From the NCBI RefSeq assembly GCF_003287935.1, contig NZ_CP030287.1, forward strand, positions 6,036,569 through 6,100,568: a DNA stretch of 64,000 nucleotides, written 5' to 3'. Positions within the stretch are counted from its first letter, which is position 1. Every line of letters begins with the position of its first letter. Origin of the DNA: Streptomyces sp. ICC1. GTDB lineage: Bacteria > Actinomycetota > Actinomycetes > Streptomycetales > Streptomycetaceae. Both the position numbers and the translations under genes were made by a program. Shown one piece after another: positions 32,272 through 41,904 of this stretch. The notes below the pieces were generated by a model. It saw only the letters and a list, made by a program, of their open reading frames with translations, searched no databases and had not been told where the DNA came from.

Positions 32272-33123
32272 CGCGGACGGCTGCTGCGTCGATTGCTGCG
32301 TCGACTGCTGTTGGCGGAACCGGCCGGGCGCCACGCCCACCCGGTGGCTGAACAGCCTGCTGAAGTAGGCGGCGTCCTCGTAACCGACCCGCCGGGCGAC
32401 TCCGGCGACCGGCAGGTCGGTACGGGCCAGCAGCTCCTTGGCCCGGCTCAGCCGGATGCCGAGGAGGTATTCCTTGACCCCCTCCCCGGTACTGCGCCGC
32501 ACCGCCCGGCGCAGCTGGGGGAGCGGCATCCCGAGCCGGGCGGCGTGCTCGGCCACCGATATGGGCAGCAGCGCGTCCCGGGCCAGGGTGTCCATCACGG
32601 CGTCCCCGTGCCGCGACACCTCGGCCCGGGCGTAGCGCAGCGCGACCAGCAGCCCGTGCACGGCCGCCGCGGCCTCCACCTCCAGCAGCGGACCGCCGCG
32701 CCGGGCCGCCCGTACGATCCCGTCGACCACGTGCCGTACCCCGGCCGTCCCGCTCAGCGGCACCAGCGGGCGGTCCGGGGTGACGTAGCCGAGATCGGTG
32801 TACGCCTCCACGCTGTGGCCGGAGAAGTCCACGAAGCACTCCTCCCAGCCGGTCCCCGGATCGGGGCCGTAGTGGTGCTCCACCCCCGGGACCAGCCACA
32901 GCAGCGCCGGCGCCGTCACCGGCTGCGGGGCCCGCCCGCCGTGGCTGAACCAGCCCCGGCCGCCGCAGACCACCACCGCGACGTGGTGGTCGAGCACGCG
33001 CGGGCCCACCACCGGCAGCACCCCCTGCTGCACCCCCACGCCGAGGCACACCAGGCCGAGCCGGCGGTGGTTGGCGGTGGGGGAGAAGTACCGCATCCAG
33101 CTGCTGTACGGGGGCGTCGCCAT
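32263..33123 (-). CDS. AraC-family transcriptional regulator
   Basis: 286 residues from ATG 33123. The N-terminal half is a cupin-like ligand domain (WLVPGVEHHYGPDPGTGWEE is the sugar-pocket segment). The C-terminal 100 residues hold two helix-turn-helix motifs: SVAEHAARLGMPLPQLRRAV and GVARRVGYEDAAYFSRLFSH, the second with the AraC signature, ending VGVAPGRFRQQ. The tail is Gln/Ser/Thr-rich (STQQSTQQ). AraC proteins of this type activate carbohydrate-use genes, so the neighbouring GH101 gene and exporter are likely targets. The stop overlaps the GH101 stop tail to tail. Confidence 0.9.
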   Translation of the reverse strand: MATPPYSSWMRYFSPTANHRRLGLVCLGVGVQQGVLPVVGPRVLDHHVAVVVCGGRGWFSHGGRAPQPVTAPALLWLVPGVEHHYGPDPGTGWEECFVDFSGHSVEAYTDLGYVTPDRPLVPLSGTAGVRHVVDGIVRAARRGGPLLEVEAAAAVHGLLVALRYARAEVSRHGDAVMDTLARDALLPISVAEHAARLGMPLPQLRRAVRRSTGEGVKEYLLGIRLSRAKELLARTDLPVAGVARRVGYEDAAYFSRLFSHRVGVAPGRFRQQQSTQQSTQQPSASR

Positions 33124-33155
33124 CTGCGGATTGTGATCCACAAGCCCCGGCGGGC

Positions 33156-34127
33156 TCAAGGGGCGGCCGGCTCCTGGTCGGTACGGGGCTTCCGCGCGGC
33201 CGACGGGACGGGCAGGACGAGAGGGACGGGCGGGACGGGAGCGGGCACCGCCGGCCGGGACTCCGGCCGCAGCCCGGCCGCCAGCCCGGCGATCACCACG
33301 GTCAGGCCCAGCCACACCGCCGGGCCCGGCACCCCGCTGCCGGTCGCGGCGCCGGCGGCCGCCGCGGCGAGCGGCGCGACCCCGGTCAGCAGCCCGGCCC
33401 GGCCGGCGCCCACGGCGGCCACCGTGCGGTACCAGAGGAGGAAGGCCACCGCCGTCACCATGACGGCGAGGTATCCGGCGGTCGCCCACTGGCGCGGGCT
33501 CACCGTCACGAGCTCCGCGGGCCCCTCGAAGCACACCGTGAGCACCGCCAGCATCACCGCGCCCAGCCACACCGCGTGCAGCGACACCCCCCAGGCTCCG
33601 TGGCGCCGCAGGACCGGCACCGCGAGCAGGGTGAAGCCCGCTTCGCAGACCAGGGCGAGCGCCGCCCAGCCCACCCCGGCTGCGTCGGTCCGGCCCGTCC
33701 CCTCGACCAGCACCGCCCCGGCCACCACCACGGGCGCGGCCAGCAGCACCCGGCGGCTGGGCCTGCGGCCCTCCAGCAGCGGGCCGATCACCCCGAGCAG
33801 GATCGGCACGGAGGCCACGGCGACCGCGATGACGGCGGGCTCGGCATGCGCGACGCCCCGTACGACCGCCACGTTGAACAGCACCAGGCCGGTCGCGGCG
33901 ATGCCCGCCAGCCACAGCCACTCCCGGCCGCGCGGCAGCACGATCCGCACCCGGGCCGCGCGGGCGAGGGCGAGGAGCAGCAGCGCGGCCGCGGCGTAGC
34001 GGACGGCCTGGACCCCGAACAGCGGGGCGTCGACGAGGGACCGGGAGACGGTGACGCTGCTGCCGACGAGCGCCATGCCGGCGATGCCGGGGGCGAGGTC
34101 GCGCAGCGGGCCTGGCTTTGTGTTCAT
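33156..34127 (-). CDS. EamA/DMT-family transporter
   Basis: 323 residues with ten predicted membrane helices in two EamA repeats (first about 10-140, second about 150-285). DMT exporters move amino acids, nucleosides or drug-like metabolites out of the cell. Hallmarks are the small-residue helix AVRYAAAALLLLALA and VVVRGV/AEPAVIAVAVASVPILL in the first repeat, and AEEAGFTLLAVPVL-like and LLWYRTVAAVGAGRAGLL in the second. A Pro-rich tail follows. It lies 32 bases upstream of the AraC gene on the same strand and diverges from the MocR gene, an arrangement common where a GntR/MocR protein controls an exporter. Bases 34010-34103, near its 5' end, are duplicated in inverted form at 34504-34597. 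Confidence 0.88.
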   Translation of the reverse strand: MNTKPGPLRDLAPGIAGMALVGSSVTVSRSLVDAPLFGVQAVRYAAAALLLLALARAARVRIVLPRGREWLWLAGIAATGLVLFNVAVVRGVAHAEPAVIAVAVASVPILLGVIGPLLEGRRPSRRVLLAAPVVVAGAVLVEGTGRTDAAGVGWAALALVCEAGFTLLAVPVLRRHGAWGVSLHAVWLGAVMLAVLTVCFEGPAELVTVSPRQWATAGYLAVMVTAVAFLLWYRTVAAVGAGRAGLLTGVAPLAAAAAGAATGSGVPGPAVWLGLTVVIAGLAAGLRPESRPAVPAPVPPVPLVLPVPSAARKPRTDQEPAAP

Positions 34128-34597
34128 ACCGTCGAGCGTCCGTCAGTATTGGACTCATGGACAGTGCCGAAGTGAGCTTGATCAAGGGGTCCAAAACCGT
34201 GGAGTCCGCTCGCACGTCCGAGGCCGCCGGATCGGACTTCCTGCTGCTCGACGTCGGCCAGGCCCCGCCCGGCGGCCGGACCGACTGGCTCACCGCCCGC
34301 ATCCGCGCCGCCATCGCGGACGGCACCCTGCCGGTGGGCAGCAGGCTCCCGGCGGGCCGGGTGCTCGCGGCGGAGCTCCGCGTCTCCCGGGGGCTGGTCA
34401 CCGAGGTGTACCAGCGCCTGGCGGACGCCGGCCAGGTGGAGGGCCGGGGCCGGGCCGGGACGGTCGTGGTGGCCGCACCGCTGACTGCCGTACCACTGAC
34501 CGCCGCGACCTCGCCCCCGGCATCGCCGGCATGGCGCTCGTCGGCAGCAGCGTCACCGTCTCCCGGTCCCTCGTCGACGCCCCGCTGTTCGGGGTCC
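34010..34597. repeat. perfect 94-bp inverted repeat (34010-34103 and 34504-34597)
   Basis: The 94 bases coding for the start of the EamA protein (from about residue 9 to 39) recur in exact reverse complement 400 bases away. The loop contains the MocR promoter and its N-terminal coding part. Such a long perfect copy without any mobile-element features points to a recent inverted duplication, or to a chimeric assembly or library artefact. On its right is the 3' region of glnD, with no room for the rest of the MocR gene. Confidence 0.95.
34157..34503 (+). pseudogene. MocR/GntR-type regulator, truncated after the HTH domain
   Basis: About 115 residues from ATG 34157 are genuine: FLLLDVGQAPPGG, then the GntR winged helix DWLTARIRAAIADGTLPVGS, RLPAGRVLAAELRVSRGL and VTEVYQRLADAGQVEGRGR. 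MocR regulators normally continue with a linker and a PLP-binding aminotransferase-like domain, about 350 more residues. Here the native sequence stops at 34503, where the inverted copy of the EamA start begins. The open frame then runs on through sequence antisense to glnD, which is meaningless. Without the effector domain it cannot act as a normal MocR protein. Confidence 0.8.
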
Positions 34598-34686
34598 CGT
34601 CGGGCGTCAGAGCGATACAACGGCCACCCCCCGGACTCCCTCCGGAGGGACGGGCAGGGCCCGTGCCGCGCCCGGCGGCCGCCGCG

Positions 34687-37113
34687 CTACGCCAGGGCCG
34701 CCTGGACCGCCTTGGCCAAGGCGGTCGCCGCCGGGGGCGCCAGGGGTTTCCCGTCGCCGTCGACCACGTACACCGTGTCCACCGCGTTCGCGCCCAGGGT
34801 GGAGACGTGCGCGCTGCGGACCCTGACCCCGGAGGATTCCAGCGCCCGCCCGATCCGGTGCAGCAGCCCCACCGCGTCGGGCGCGCGCACCTCCAGGACG
34901 GTGGCCAGGGAGGAGACCTCCGGGACCACCGTGACCCTGGGCGGCGGCGGGAGCACCCCGCGCCGGCGCGGGTACGCCGCCTCGCGGTCCGCCAGCCTCG
35001 CCGGGACGTCCAGCGAGCCGTCCAGGGCCCGCACCAGGTCCGTGCGCAGCCGGGCCGCCTGCGGCAGGGCCCCGTACTCCGCGGCCACCCGCCACCGCAG
35101 CACCAGTACTTCGCCCAGCCGGTCGGGGAGCTCCAGCGAGCGCAGGTCCGCCGCCCGCACCGTGAGGCGGTGCAGCGCCAGTACGCCGGCCACCGCGGGC
35201 AGCACCCCCGGCTGGTCGGGGACGGCCACCACCAGCTCCACCCCGACGGCGTCCTCCTCCTGGCGGGCGTGCAGGGCCAGCACCGGCTCCCGGGTGCGCA
35301 GCGCCTCCACCGCCAGGCGCTCCTGTTCCGTCGTCGGGATCTCCAGCTCCGTCACCGCGGGCGCCGCGCCCCGCAGCACGGCGGCGACCCGTGCGACCAG
35401 GTCGGCCACCAGTGAGCCCCGCCAGGTGCTCCACGCCGCCGGCCCGGTCGCCAGCGCGTCGGCCTCCGTCAGCGCGTGCAGGATCTCCAGCGTGCCCGCC
35501 GAGCCCACCGCTTCGGCGACCGCCTTCACCGTCGCCGGATCGTCCAGGTCCCTGCGCGTCGCGGTGTCGATCAGCAGCAGGTGGTGGCGTACGAGCGCGC
35601 CCAGCACGGCGACGTCCTGCGGGTCGAAGCCCACGCGCAGCGCCACGTCGCGCGCGATCGTCTCGCCCGCCACCGAGTGGTCGCCGGGCCAGCCCTTGCC
35701 GATGTCGTGGAGCAGCGCGGCCATCAGGAGCAGGTCGGGGCGGCCCACCCGGCGGGTCAGTTCCGAGGCGCGCACGGCCGTCTCGATCAGGTGCCGGTCC
35801 ACGGTCCAGGTGTGCACGGGGTTGCGCTGCGGCCGGCACCGCACCCGCTCCCAGTCGGGCAGCAGCTTGGTGATGATCCCTTCGGCCTCCAGCGCCTCCC
35901 AGACGGCCACGGTCGGCTCCCCCGCGCCCAGCAGGGTCAGCAACTGCTCCCGGGCCTCCGCCGGCCAGGGCACCGGCAGCGGCTTCGCCTGCGTCGCGAG
36001 CCTGCGTACGGCGTGCAGCGAGACGGGCAGTCCCGCCTGCGCGGCCGCCGCGCCGAAGCGCAGGGGCAGCACCGGGTCCCGGTCCGGGCGCGCGGCCAGG
36101 GCCAGTACGGCCTCTCCGTCGGACTCGACGACGCCTTCGGCGAGCGGCGCCCGCTCGGGCACGGTCGCCCGGGTGCCGAGCAGGCCCCGGAGCCTGGGGC
36201 GGGAGGCGCGCGCCCGGAGCACGCGGCCGACCTCGCGCCAGGTCACGTCGCCGGCGTACGAGACCACGCGCGCGGCCTCGTACACCTCCCGGAGCAGGGC
36301 GTCGGCGTCGAGCAGGCCCAGGTGCGCGGCGACCGGGGTCTGCTCCTGCAGGGAGAGCCGCTCGGTGGCGCGGCCGGTCACCAGGTGGAGGGCGTCGCGC
36401 GCGTCGAGCAGCCTGCGCCGGGCTTCGGCGAGGCCCTCGCGCGGGGCGTCGGCCAGCCACGACGCGGCGACGGCCCGCAGCGCGGTGACGTCGCGCAGTC
36501 CCCCGCGGGCCTCCTTGAGGTCGGGTTCGAGGAGGAAGCGGAGCTCGCCGGCCCGCTCGGCCCGCTCCAGGCACAGGGAGTGCAGCTGCGGGAGCCGCTT
36601 GGCCGCTTGGTTGCGCCAGTCGGCCAGGACGGAGGTGCGCAGCCCGGCGAGGAGTCCGACATCGCCCGCGACGGGCCGGGCGTCCAGCAGTCCGAGGTGC
36701 ACCTTGAGGTCCTCGGCGGCGGTCTTGCGGGCTTCGCCCGGGGTGCGGACCGAGTGGTCGAGGGCGAGGCCCAGGTCCCAGACGGGGTACCAGAGCCGGT
36801 CGGCCAGGGCGGCCAGGGCGCGCGGTTCGGCCCTGCCGTCGTGGAGCAGGACCAGGTCGAGGTCGCTGCGCGGGGAGAGTTCGGCGCGGCCGTAGCCGCC
36901 GACGGCGACGAGGGCGGCGCCCCGCACGCCCGTCTCCCGTACGGCCTGGGCGAACAGCGCCTTCAGCCAGTCGTCGGTCAGGGCGGCCAGGGCGGAACGC
37001 CGGGAAGGCCCGGACCGCGACTCCTCCTGGAGGAGTCGCAGCCGGGCCGCGGCGTAGCCGCTGGGTCCCGAGCCGGCCGTGTTGTCGTCCGTGGTCTCTT
37101 CGACGCTCGTCAC
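34687..37113 (-). CDS. glnD: [protein-PII] nucleotidylyltransferase/deuridylylating enzyme GlnD
   Basis: 808 residues from 37113. GlnD modifies the T-loop tyrosine of PII (GlnK) according to nitrogen status; in Streptomyces the transferred group is AMP rather than UMP (adenylylation is known in S. coelicolor). N-terminal nucleotidyltransferase: GGYGRAELSPRSDLDLVLLH with the DxD metal pair. Central HD domain: LLMAALLHDIGKGWPGDHS, which removes the group. Two C-terminal ACT domains (GVELVVAVPDQPGVL and TVLEVRAPDAVGLLHRIG) sense glutamine. It is the third gene of amtB-glnK-glnD, 17 bases after glnK. Its 3' flank, usually leading to ffh, is replaced here by the inverted-repeat junction. Confidence 0.96.
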   Translation of the reverse strand: MTSVEETTDDNTAGSGPSGYAAARLRLLQEESRSGPSRRSALAALTDDWLKALFAQAVRETGVRGAALVAVGGYGRAELSPRSDLDLVLLHDGRAEPRALAALADRLWYPVWDLGLALDHSVRTPGEARKTAAEDLKVHLGLLDARPVAGDVGLLAGLRTSVLADWRNQAAKRLPQLHSLCLERAERAGELRFLLEPDLKEARGGLRDVTALRAVAASWLADAPREGLAEARRRLLDARDALHLVTGRATERLSLQEQTPVAAHLGLLDADALLREVYEAARVVSYAGDVTWREVGRVLRARASRPRLRGLLGTRATVPERAPLAEGVVESDGEAVLALAARPDRDPVLPLRFGAAAAQAGLPVSLHAVRRLATQAKPLPVPWPAEAREQLLTLLGAGEPTVAVWEALEAEGIITKLLPDWERVRCRPQRNPVHTWTVDRHLIETAVRASELTRRVGRPDLLLMAALLHDIGKGWPGDHSVAGETIARDVALRVGFDPQDVAVLGALVRHHLLLIDTATRRDLDDPATVKAVAEAVGSAGTLEILHALTEADALATGPAAWSTWRGSLVADLVARVAAVLRGAAPAVTELEIPTTEQERLAVEALRTREPVLALHARQEEDAVGVELVVAVPDQPGVLPAVAGVLALHRLTVRAADLRSLELPDRLGEVLVLRWRVAAEYGALPQAARLRTDLVRALDGSLDVPARLADREAAYPRRRGVLPPPPRVTVVPEVSSLATVLEVRAPDAVGLLHRIGRALESSGVRVRSAHVSTLGANAVDTVYVVDGDGKPLAPPAATALAKAVQAALA

Positions 37114-37130
37114 CCAGTAGCTCCCGTCAC

Positions 37131-38812
<1,682 letters not shown>

Positions 38813-39179
38813 CGGCGTCTCCTCGTCGTCGGTACGTTCGCGTGCGGGCGAGCGTGAAAACCTGAGCGGCGCTGGTTTTTGAGTCAGGCCTGAGGGGGCC
38901 GGCCTGCGAGCTGGCCGGTTAATGGCCCTGAGATTCGCGCAGGCCGGTTTCCGGCGGCGCCGCTGGGTGTTTCGCGTCGATGACGAAGAGGTCCGGCGTG
39001 TTACGCGCTCATAAACAAGTGGGTCATGAACGAGTGGTTCATGACCGAGTGGTTCATGGAGGCGTCCGTTGAAAACCCGGCCGCGGCGATGACCCGGGGA
39101 ACCTGGCTGGGGGAGCCTGATCGGGCTTCACGGGGTGACTGCCGCGGCCGGGGGCCTTGGGGAGCGGCCGCGAGGGCCG
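38813..39179. other. regulatory region upstream of amtB
   Basis: No gene is seen. On the minus strand a GTAAC at 39004-39000 and a GAAAC at 38973-38969 resemble GlnR half-sites, but they start 31 bases apart rather than at the usual multiples of 11, so a GlnR site is only possible. A three-copy 15-base array lies at 39016-39060. The rest is GC-rich with stems such as GGCCGGCCTGCGAGCTGGCC. Confidence 0.4.
39016..39060. repeat. three tandem 15-bp repeats in the amtB upstream region
   Basis: CAAGTGGGTCATGAA, CGAGTGGTTCATGAC and CGAGTGGTTCATGGA follow one another at 39016, 39031 and 39046. The shared core is AGTGGnTCATG. It lies about 205-250 bases upstream of the amtB start, beyond the downstream end of nsdA. 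It could be a cluster of regulator sites or a slippage repeat. Confidence 0.7.
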
Positions 39180-40706
39180 TCAGACGGCCTCCGCGGCTTC
39201 GGGGAGCCGGGAGGCGAGGTGGTCGGTCAGGCGCACCACGTCGGCGACGTCGCCGTACTCACGCGCGGCGGCGTCGACGGTCTTGCGCAGCCGGGTGTTC
39301 ACCCTTTCGGACCGCACCTTTCCCGCCACGTCGAGGGCGCGGCCGACGAGGACGGTGGCCTGCTCGGGCTCGCGCTGGAGCAGGTGCACGGTGGCCATGC
39401 CGATGAGGTTGAGGGCGTAGGAGCGCTGGTGTTCCTCGTCCTTCTCGAACAGCTCGACGGCGCGCTCCATGACGGGTTCGGCGAGGGAGGCGTACATGGG
39501 GCTGCGGCCCGCGACGTAGGCCAGGTCCCGGTAGGAGTGGGAGTTCTCGCCGTTGAGCTCGGCCTCGGAGAAGAAGCGGATCCAGTCGGGCTCCGGCTCG
39601 CTGCCGAAACCGACGTCGGAGAAGGTGTCCTCGGCCATCCGGACGGCGCGCTTGCAGCGGCTGGGCTGGCCCATGTTGGCGTAGGCGCGGGCCTCCATCG
39701 CATACAGCATGGCCTGCGTACGGGGCCCCGCGCAGTCGCGGCTGCCGTACTGGGCCAGGTGGATGAGCTCCAGGGCGTCCTCGGGGCGGCCCAAGTGGAT
39801 CATCTGGCGGCTCATGCTGGAGAGGATGTACGAGCCGAGCGGCTTGTCGCCGCCCTCCTTGGCGGCGTGCAGCGCGAGGACGAAGTACTTCTGCGCGGTG
39901 GGGTGCAGGCCGATGTCGTAGCTCATCCAGCCGGCGAGTTCGGCGAGTTCGGCGGCGACCTTGAAGAGCCGCTTCGCCACCGGGGCCGGGTGGTTCTCCT
40001 GGAGCAGGTCGGTGACCTCGTGGAGCTGGCCCACGACGGCCTTGCGGCGCAGGCCGCCGCCGCACTGGGCGTCCCACTGGCGGAACATCACGGTGGTGGC
40101 TTCGAGGAGGTCGACCTCCTGCTCGGAGAGCCGGGGCGGCCGGTGGCCGCTGAGGGCGCCCGCCGGCCCCGCCTCGCGCGGCCCCGGGTCGGCGGCCGGG
40201 ACCGGGACGAGCCAGCGCTGCATGGGCTCGATGAGGGCGGGACCGGCGGAGAGGGCCAGCGAGGTCCCGAGGAAGCCGCGGCGGGCCAGCATCAGGTCGC
40301 TGCGGGAGAACTCGCCGAGCAGCTCGACGGTCTGCGGGCCGGCCCAGGGCAGGTCGACGCCGGAGACCGAGGGGGTCTGGTGGGCTGTGCGCAGGCCGAG
40401 GTGCTCGATGGCGACGACGGATCCGAAGCGTTCGGAGAACAGCTCGGACAGGATCCGCGGGACGGGTTCACGGGGCTGTTCGCCGTCGAGCCAGCGCCGG
40501 ACCCGGGAGGTGTCGGTGCTGATGTGGTGGGCGCCCATCTGGCGGGCCCGGCGGTTGACCTGGCGGGCGAGCTCGCCCTTGGACCAGCCGCTGCGCACGA
40601 ACCAGGAGGTCAGCTGCTCGTTGCGGGCGGTGGCCCCCTGCTCCGACGCCTCGGCGCCGGGCGCCTCGGACTCCGCGCTCGTTCCGCTTGCGCCGTTGCC
40701 GCTCAC
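39180..40706 (-). CDS. nsdA: NsdA, TPR-containing negative regulator of antibiotic production and development
   Basis: 508 residues from GTG 40706, with a GGGGGCG run as weak ribosome site; an in-frame GTG 33 bases upstream is possible. The length, the opening SGNGASGTSA and the order next to amtB match SCO5582 (nsdA), whose loss raises actinorhodin production in S. coelicolor. Residues 40-120 hold a DNA-binding-like part, TSWFVRSGWSKGELARQVNR and STDTSRVRRWLDGEQPR; the rest is a series of TPR-like helix pairs (LGSYILSSMSRQMIHLGRPE, AMEARAYANMGQPSRCKRAV, SYALNLIGMATVHLLQREPE). It stands alone with its own promoter. Confidence 0.9.
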   Translation of the reverse strand: MSGNGASGTSAESEAPGAEASEQGATARNEQLTSWFVRSGWSKGELARQVNRRARQMGAHHISTDTSRVRRWLDGEQPREPVPRILSELFSERFGSVVAIEHLGLRTAHQTPSVSGVDLPWAGPQTVELLGEFSRSDLMLARRGFLGTSLALSAGPALIEPMQRWLVPVPAADPGPREAGPAGALSGHRPPRLSEQEVDLLEATTVMFRQWDAQCGGGLRRKAVVGQLHEVTDLLQENHPAPVAKRLFKVAAELAELAGWMSYDIGLHPTAQKYFVLALHAAKEGGDKPLGSYILSSMSRQMIHLGRPEDALELIHLAQYGSRDCAGPRTQAMLYAMEARAYANMGQPSRCKRAVRMAEDTFSDVGFGSEPEPDWIRFFSEAELNGENSHSYRDLAYVAGRSPMYASLAEPVMERAVELFEKDEEHQRSYALNLIGMATVHLLQREPEQATVLVGRALDVAGKVRSERVNTRLRKTVDAAAREYGDVADVVRLTDHLASRLPEAAEAV

Positions 40707-41124
40707 TGGAACGCCCCCATCCCTCAGCATCTTCGACACGAAACCGCGTCGGAGGCGGTGAGGGAACGGACCTTCACAGGTCCTTCACACCATGCCTCCG
40801 GCATACCCGCGGACGAGTCTGCCTTCGCTCTTCGTGCACCGAAAGTAATCCTACGATCACCCCTTCGGCGAGGTCGATCCCGGAAACGCCACCATTCGCC
40901 ACCCCTTCGAATGAACTCGCCACCCGCCAGGCGCGATTCACTTGACAGGAAGGCGAGACGGATCGGTTGGACAGAGGTGCGCTCGGGGCGCACGCGGCGA
41001 GGAGTGCGCCGGGTGCCCGACGGACGGACCGGGGCGGACCGGCCCCGACCGGGCACCGCGCCCGGCCGGCATCCGGTTGCGCCGACGTCGTAACCACCGG
41101 CACGTCCGACCCGTTGGAGGGGGC
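40707..41124. other. divergent promoter region between nsdA and the primase-like gene
   Basis: No gene is seen. For nsdA, a TAGGAT on the minus strand (40853-40848) is a plausible -10 element about 140 bases before the start. On the plus strand TTGACA at 40942-40947 is a good -35 hexamer for the primase-like gene, but no clear -10 follows. Direct repeats ACCTTCACAGG/TCCTTCACAC lie at about 40769-40788. Confidence 0.35.
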
Positions 41125-41802
41125 ATGGGCATGGGCTTCACGATCGGCGGCAGCCGCGGCACCAAGGAGTTCCGTTCCGGCGCCCGGCGCCGCGGCCGGA
41201 CGTCGGAGAGCACGGCGGTGGCGGAGTACACCGGGCTGTGGGGCTGGGACGTGGTCCCCGGTGCCCGGGCAGCGGCCCCCGCCCGCGACTGCTCCTGCGG
41301 TCATACGAGTTGCGGCGCGCCGGGGGCGCATCCACTGGCCCTCGCGCCGACGGTGCCGGCCGGAGCCACCCTCGACGAGGTCGCCGAGACGTGGAGCGGC
41401 TATCCGGGGGCGGCGGTGCTGCTCCCCGTCGGCCGCTCCTTCGACGTCATCGAGGTGGCCGAGGAGGCCGGGCGGCGCGCGCTGGTCCGCCTCGAGCGGA
41501 TGGGCCTGCCGCTCGGCCCGGTCACCGCGACCCCGGACGGCCGGGCCCAGTTCTTCGTGGCCCCGGGCGCCGCGGCCGGGCTGCCCCAGCTGCTGTACCG
41601 GATGGGCTGGGACGACGCGGGGCTCGACCTGCGCGCGCTGGGCCAGGGGGCCTACGTCACCGCCCCGCCGTCCGACTTCGCGGGCCTCGGCCCGGTGAGC
41701 TGGCTGCGCACGCCGTCGCTGGACTCGGCCGGGGACCCGCCCCAGGCCCGGCTCCTGCTCGGCACCCTCGCCTACCTCTGCCACCGGCTGCGCCGGGCCT
41801 AG
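41125..41802 (+). CDS. bifunctional primase/polymerase-like protein
   Basis: 225 residues from ATG 41125 with GGAGG upstream. It resembles the N-terminal Prim-Pol (AEP-type) domain found in plasmid and phage primases and in a conserved Streptomyces chromosomal family next to nsdA (SCO5581 region). The zinc-like cluster CSCGHTSCGAPGAHPL near residue 55 is the family landmark. The central part has FDVIEVAEEAGRRALVRLE and ends SWLRTPSLDSAGDPP. The acidic polymerase DxD is reduced to FDVIE, so catalysis is doubtful. Soluble; function unknown. Confidence 0.75.
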   Translation: MGMGFTIGGSRGTKEFRSGARRRGRTSESTAVAEYTGLWGWDVVPGARAAAPARDCSCGHTSCGAPGAHPLALAPTVPAGATLDEVAETWSGYPGAAVLLPVGRSFDVIEVAEEAGRRALVRLERMGLPLGPVTATPDGRAQFFVAPGAAAGLPQLLYRMGWDDAGLDLRALGQGAYVTAPPSDFAGLGPVSWLRTPSLDSAGDPPQARLLLGTLAYLCHRLRRA

Positions 41803-41807
41803 CCCTG

Positions 41808-41853
41808 ACCCGGGGGCACCGGCCCGGCTCCGGACAGGCCGGTGCCCCCGGGT
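41808..41853. terminator. bidirectional terminator hairpin
   Basis: ACCCGGGGGCACCGGCC pairs perfectly over 17 bases with GGCCGGTGCCCCCGGGT across a 12-base loop. A second partial copy of the arm (GGGGGCACCGGCC) follows at 41867-41879. It sits between the convergent primase-like gene and ftsY and should stop both. Confidence 0.85.
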
Positions 41854-41904
41854 CCACGGGACCTCGGGGGCACCGGCCTGCGTACGGCGCTCGGGAAGGT
41901 CCGC

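Noticed and set aside
34118..36895. A 925-residue open frame on the plus strand
   Set aside because: Only the first 115 or so residues after ATG 34157 are a real GntR domain; the rest is read antisense to glnD and rich in Arg/Ser as shadow frames are.
38969..39004. GlnR box upstream of amtB
   Set aside because: GTAAC and GAAAC are present but their starts are 31 bases apart, not at the expected 11-base steps; kept only as a possibility in the region note.
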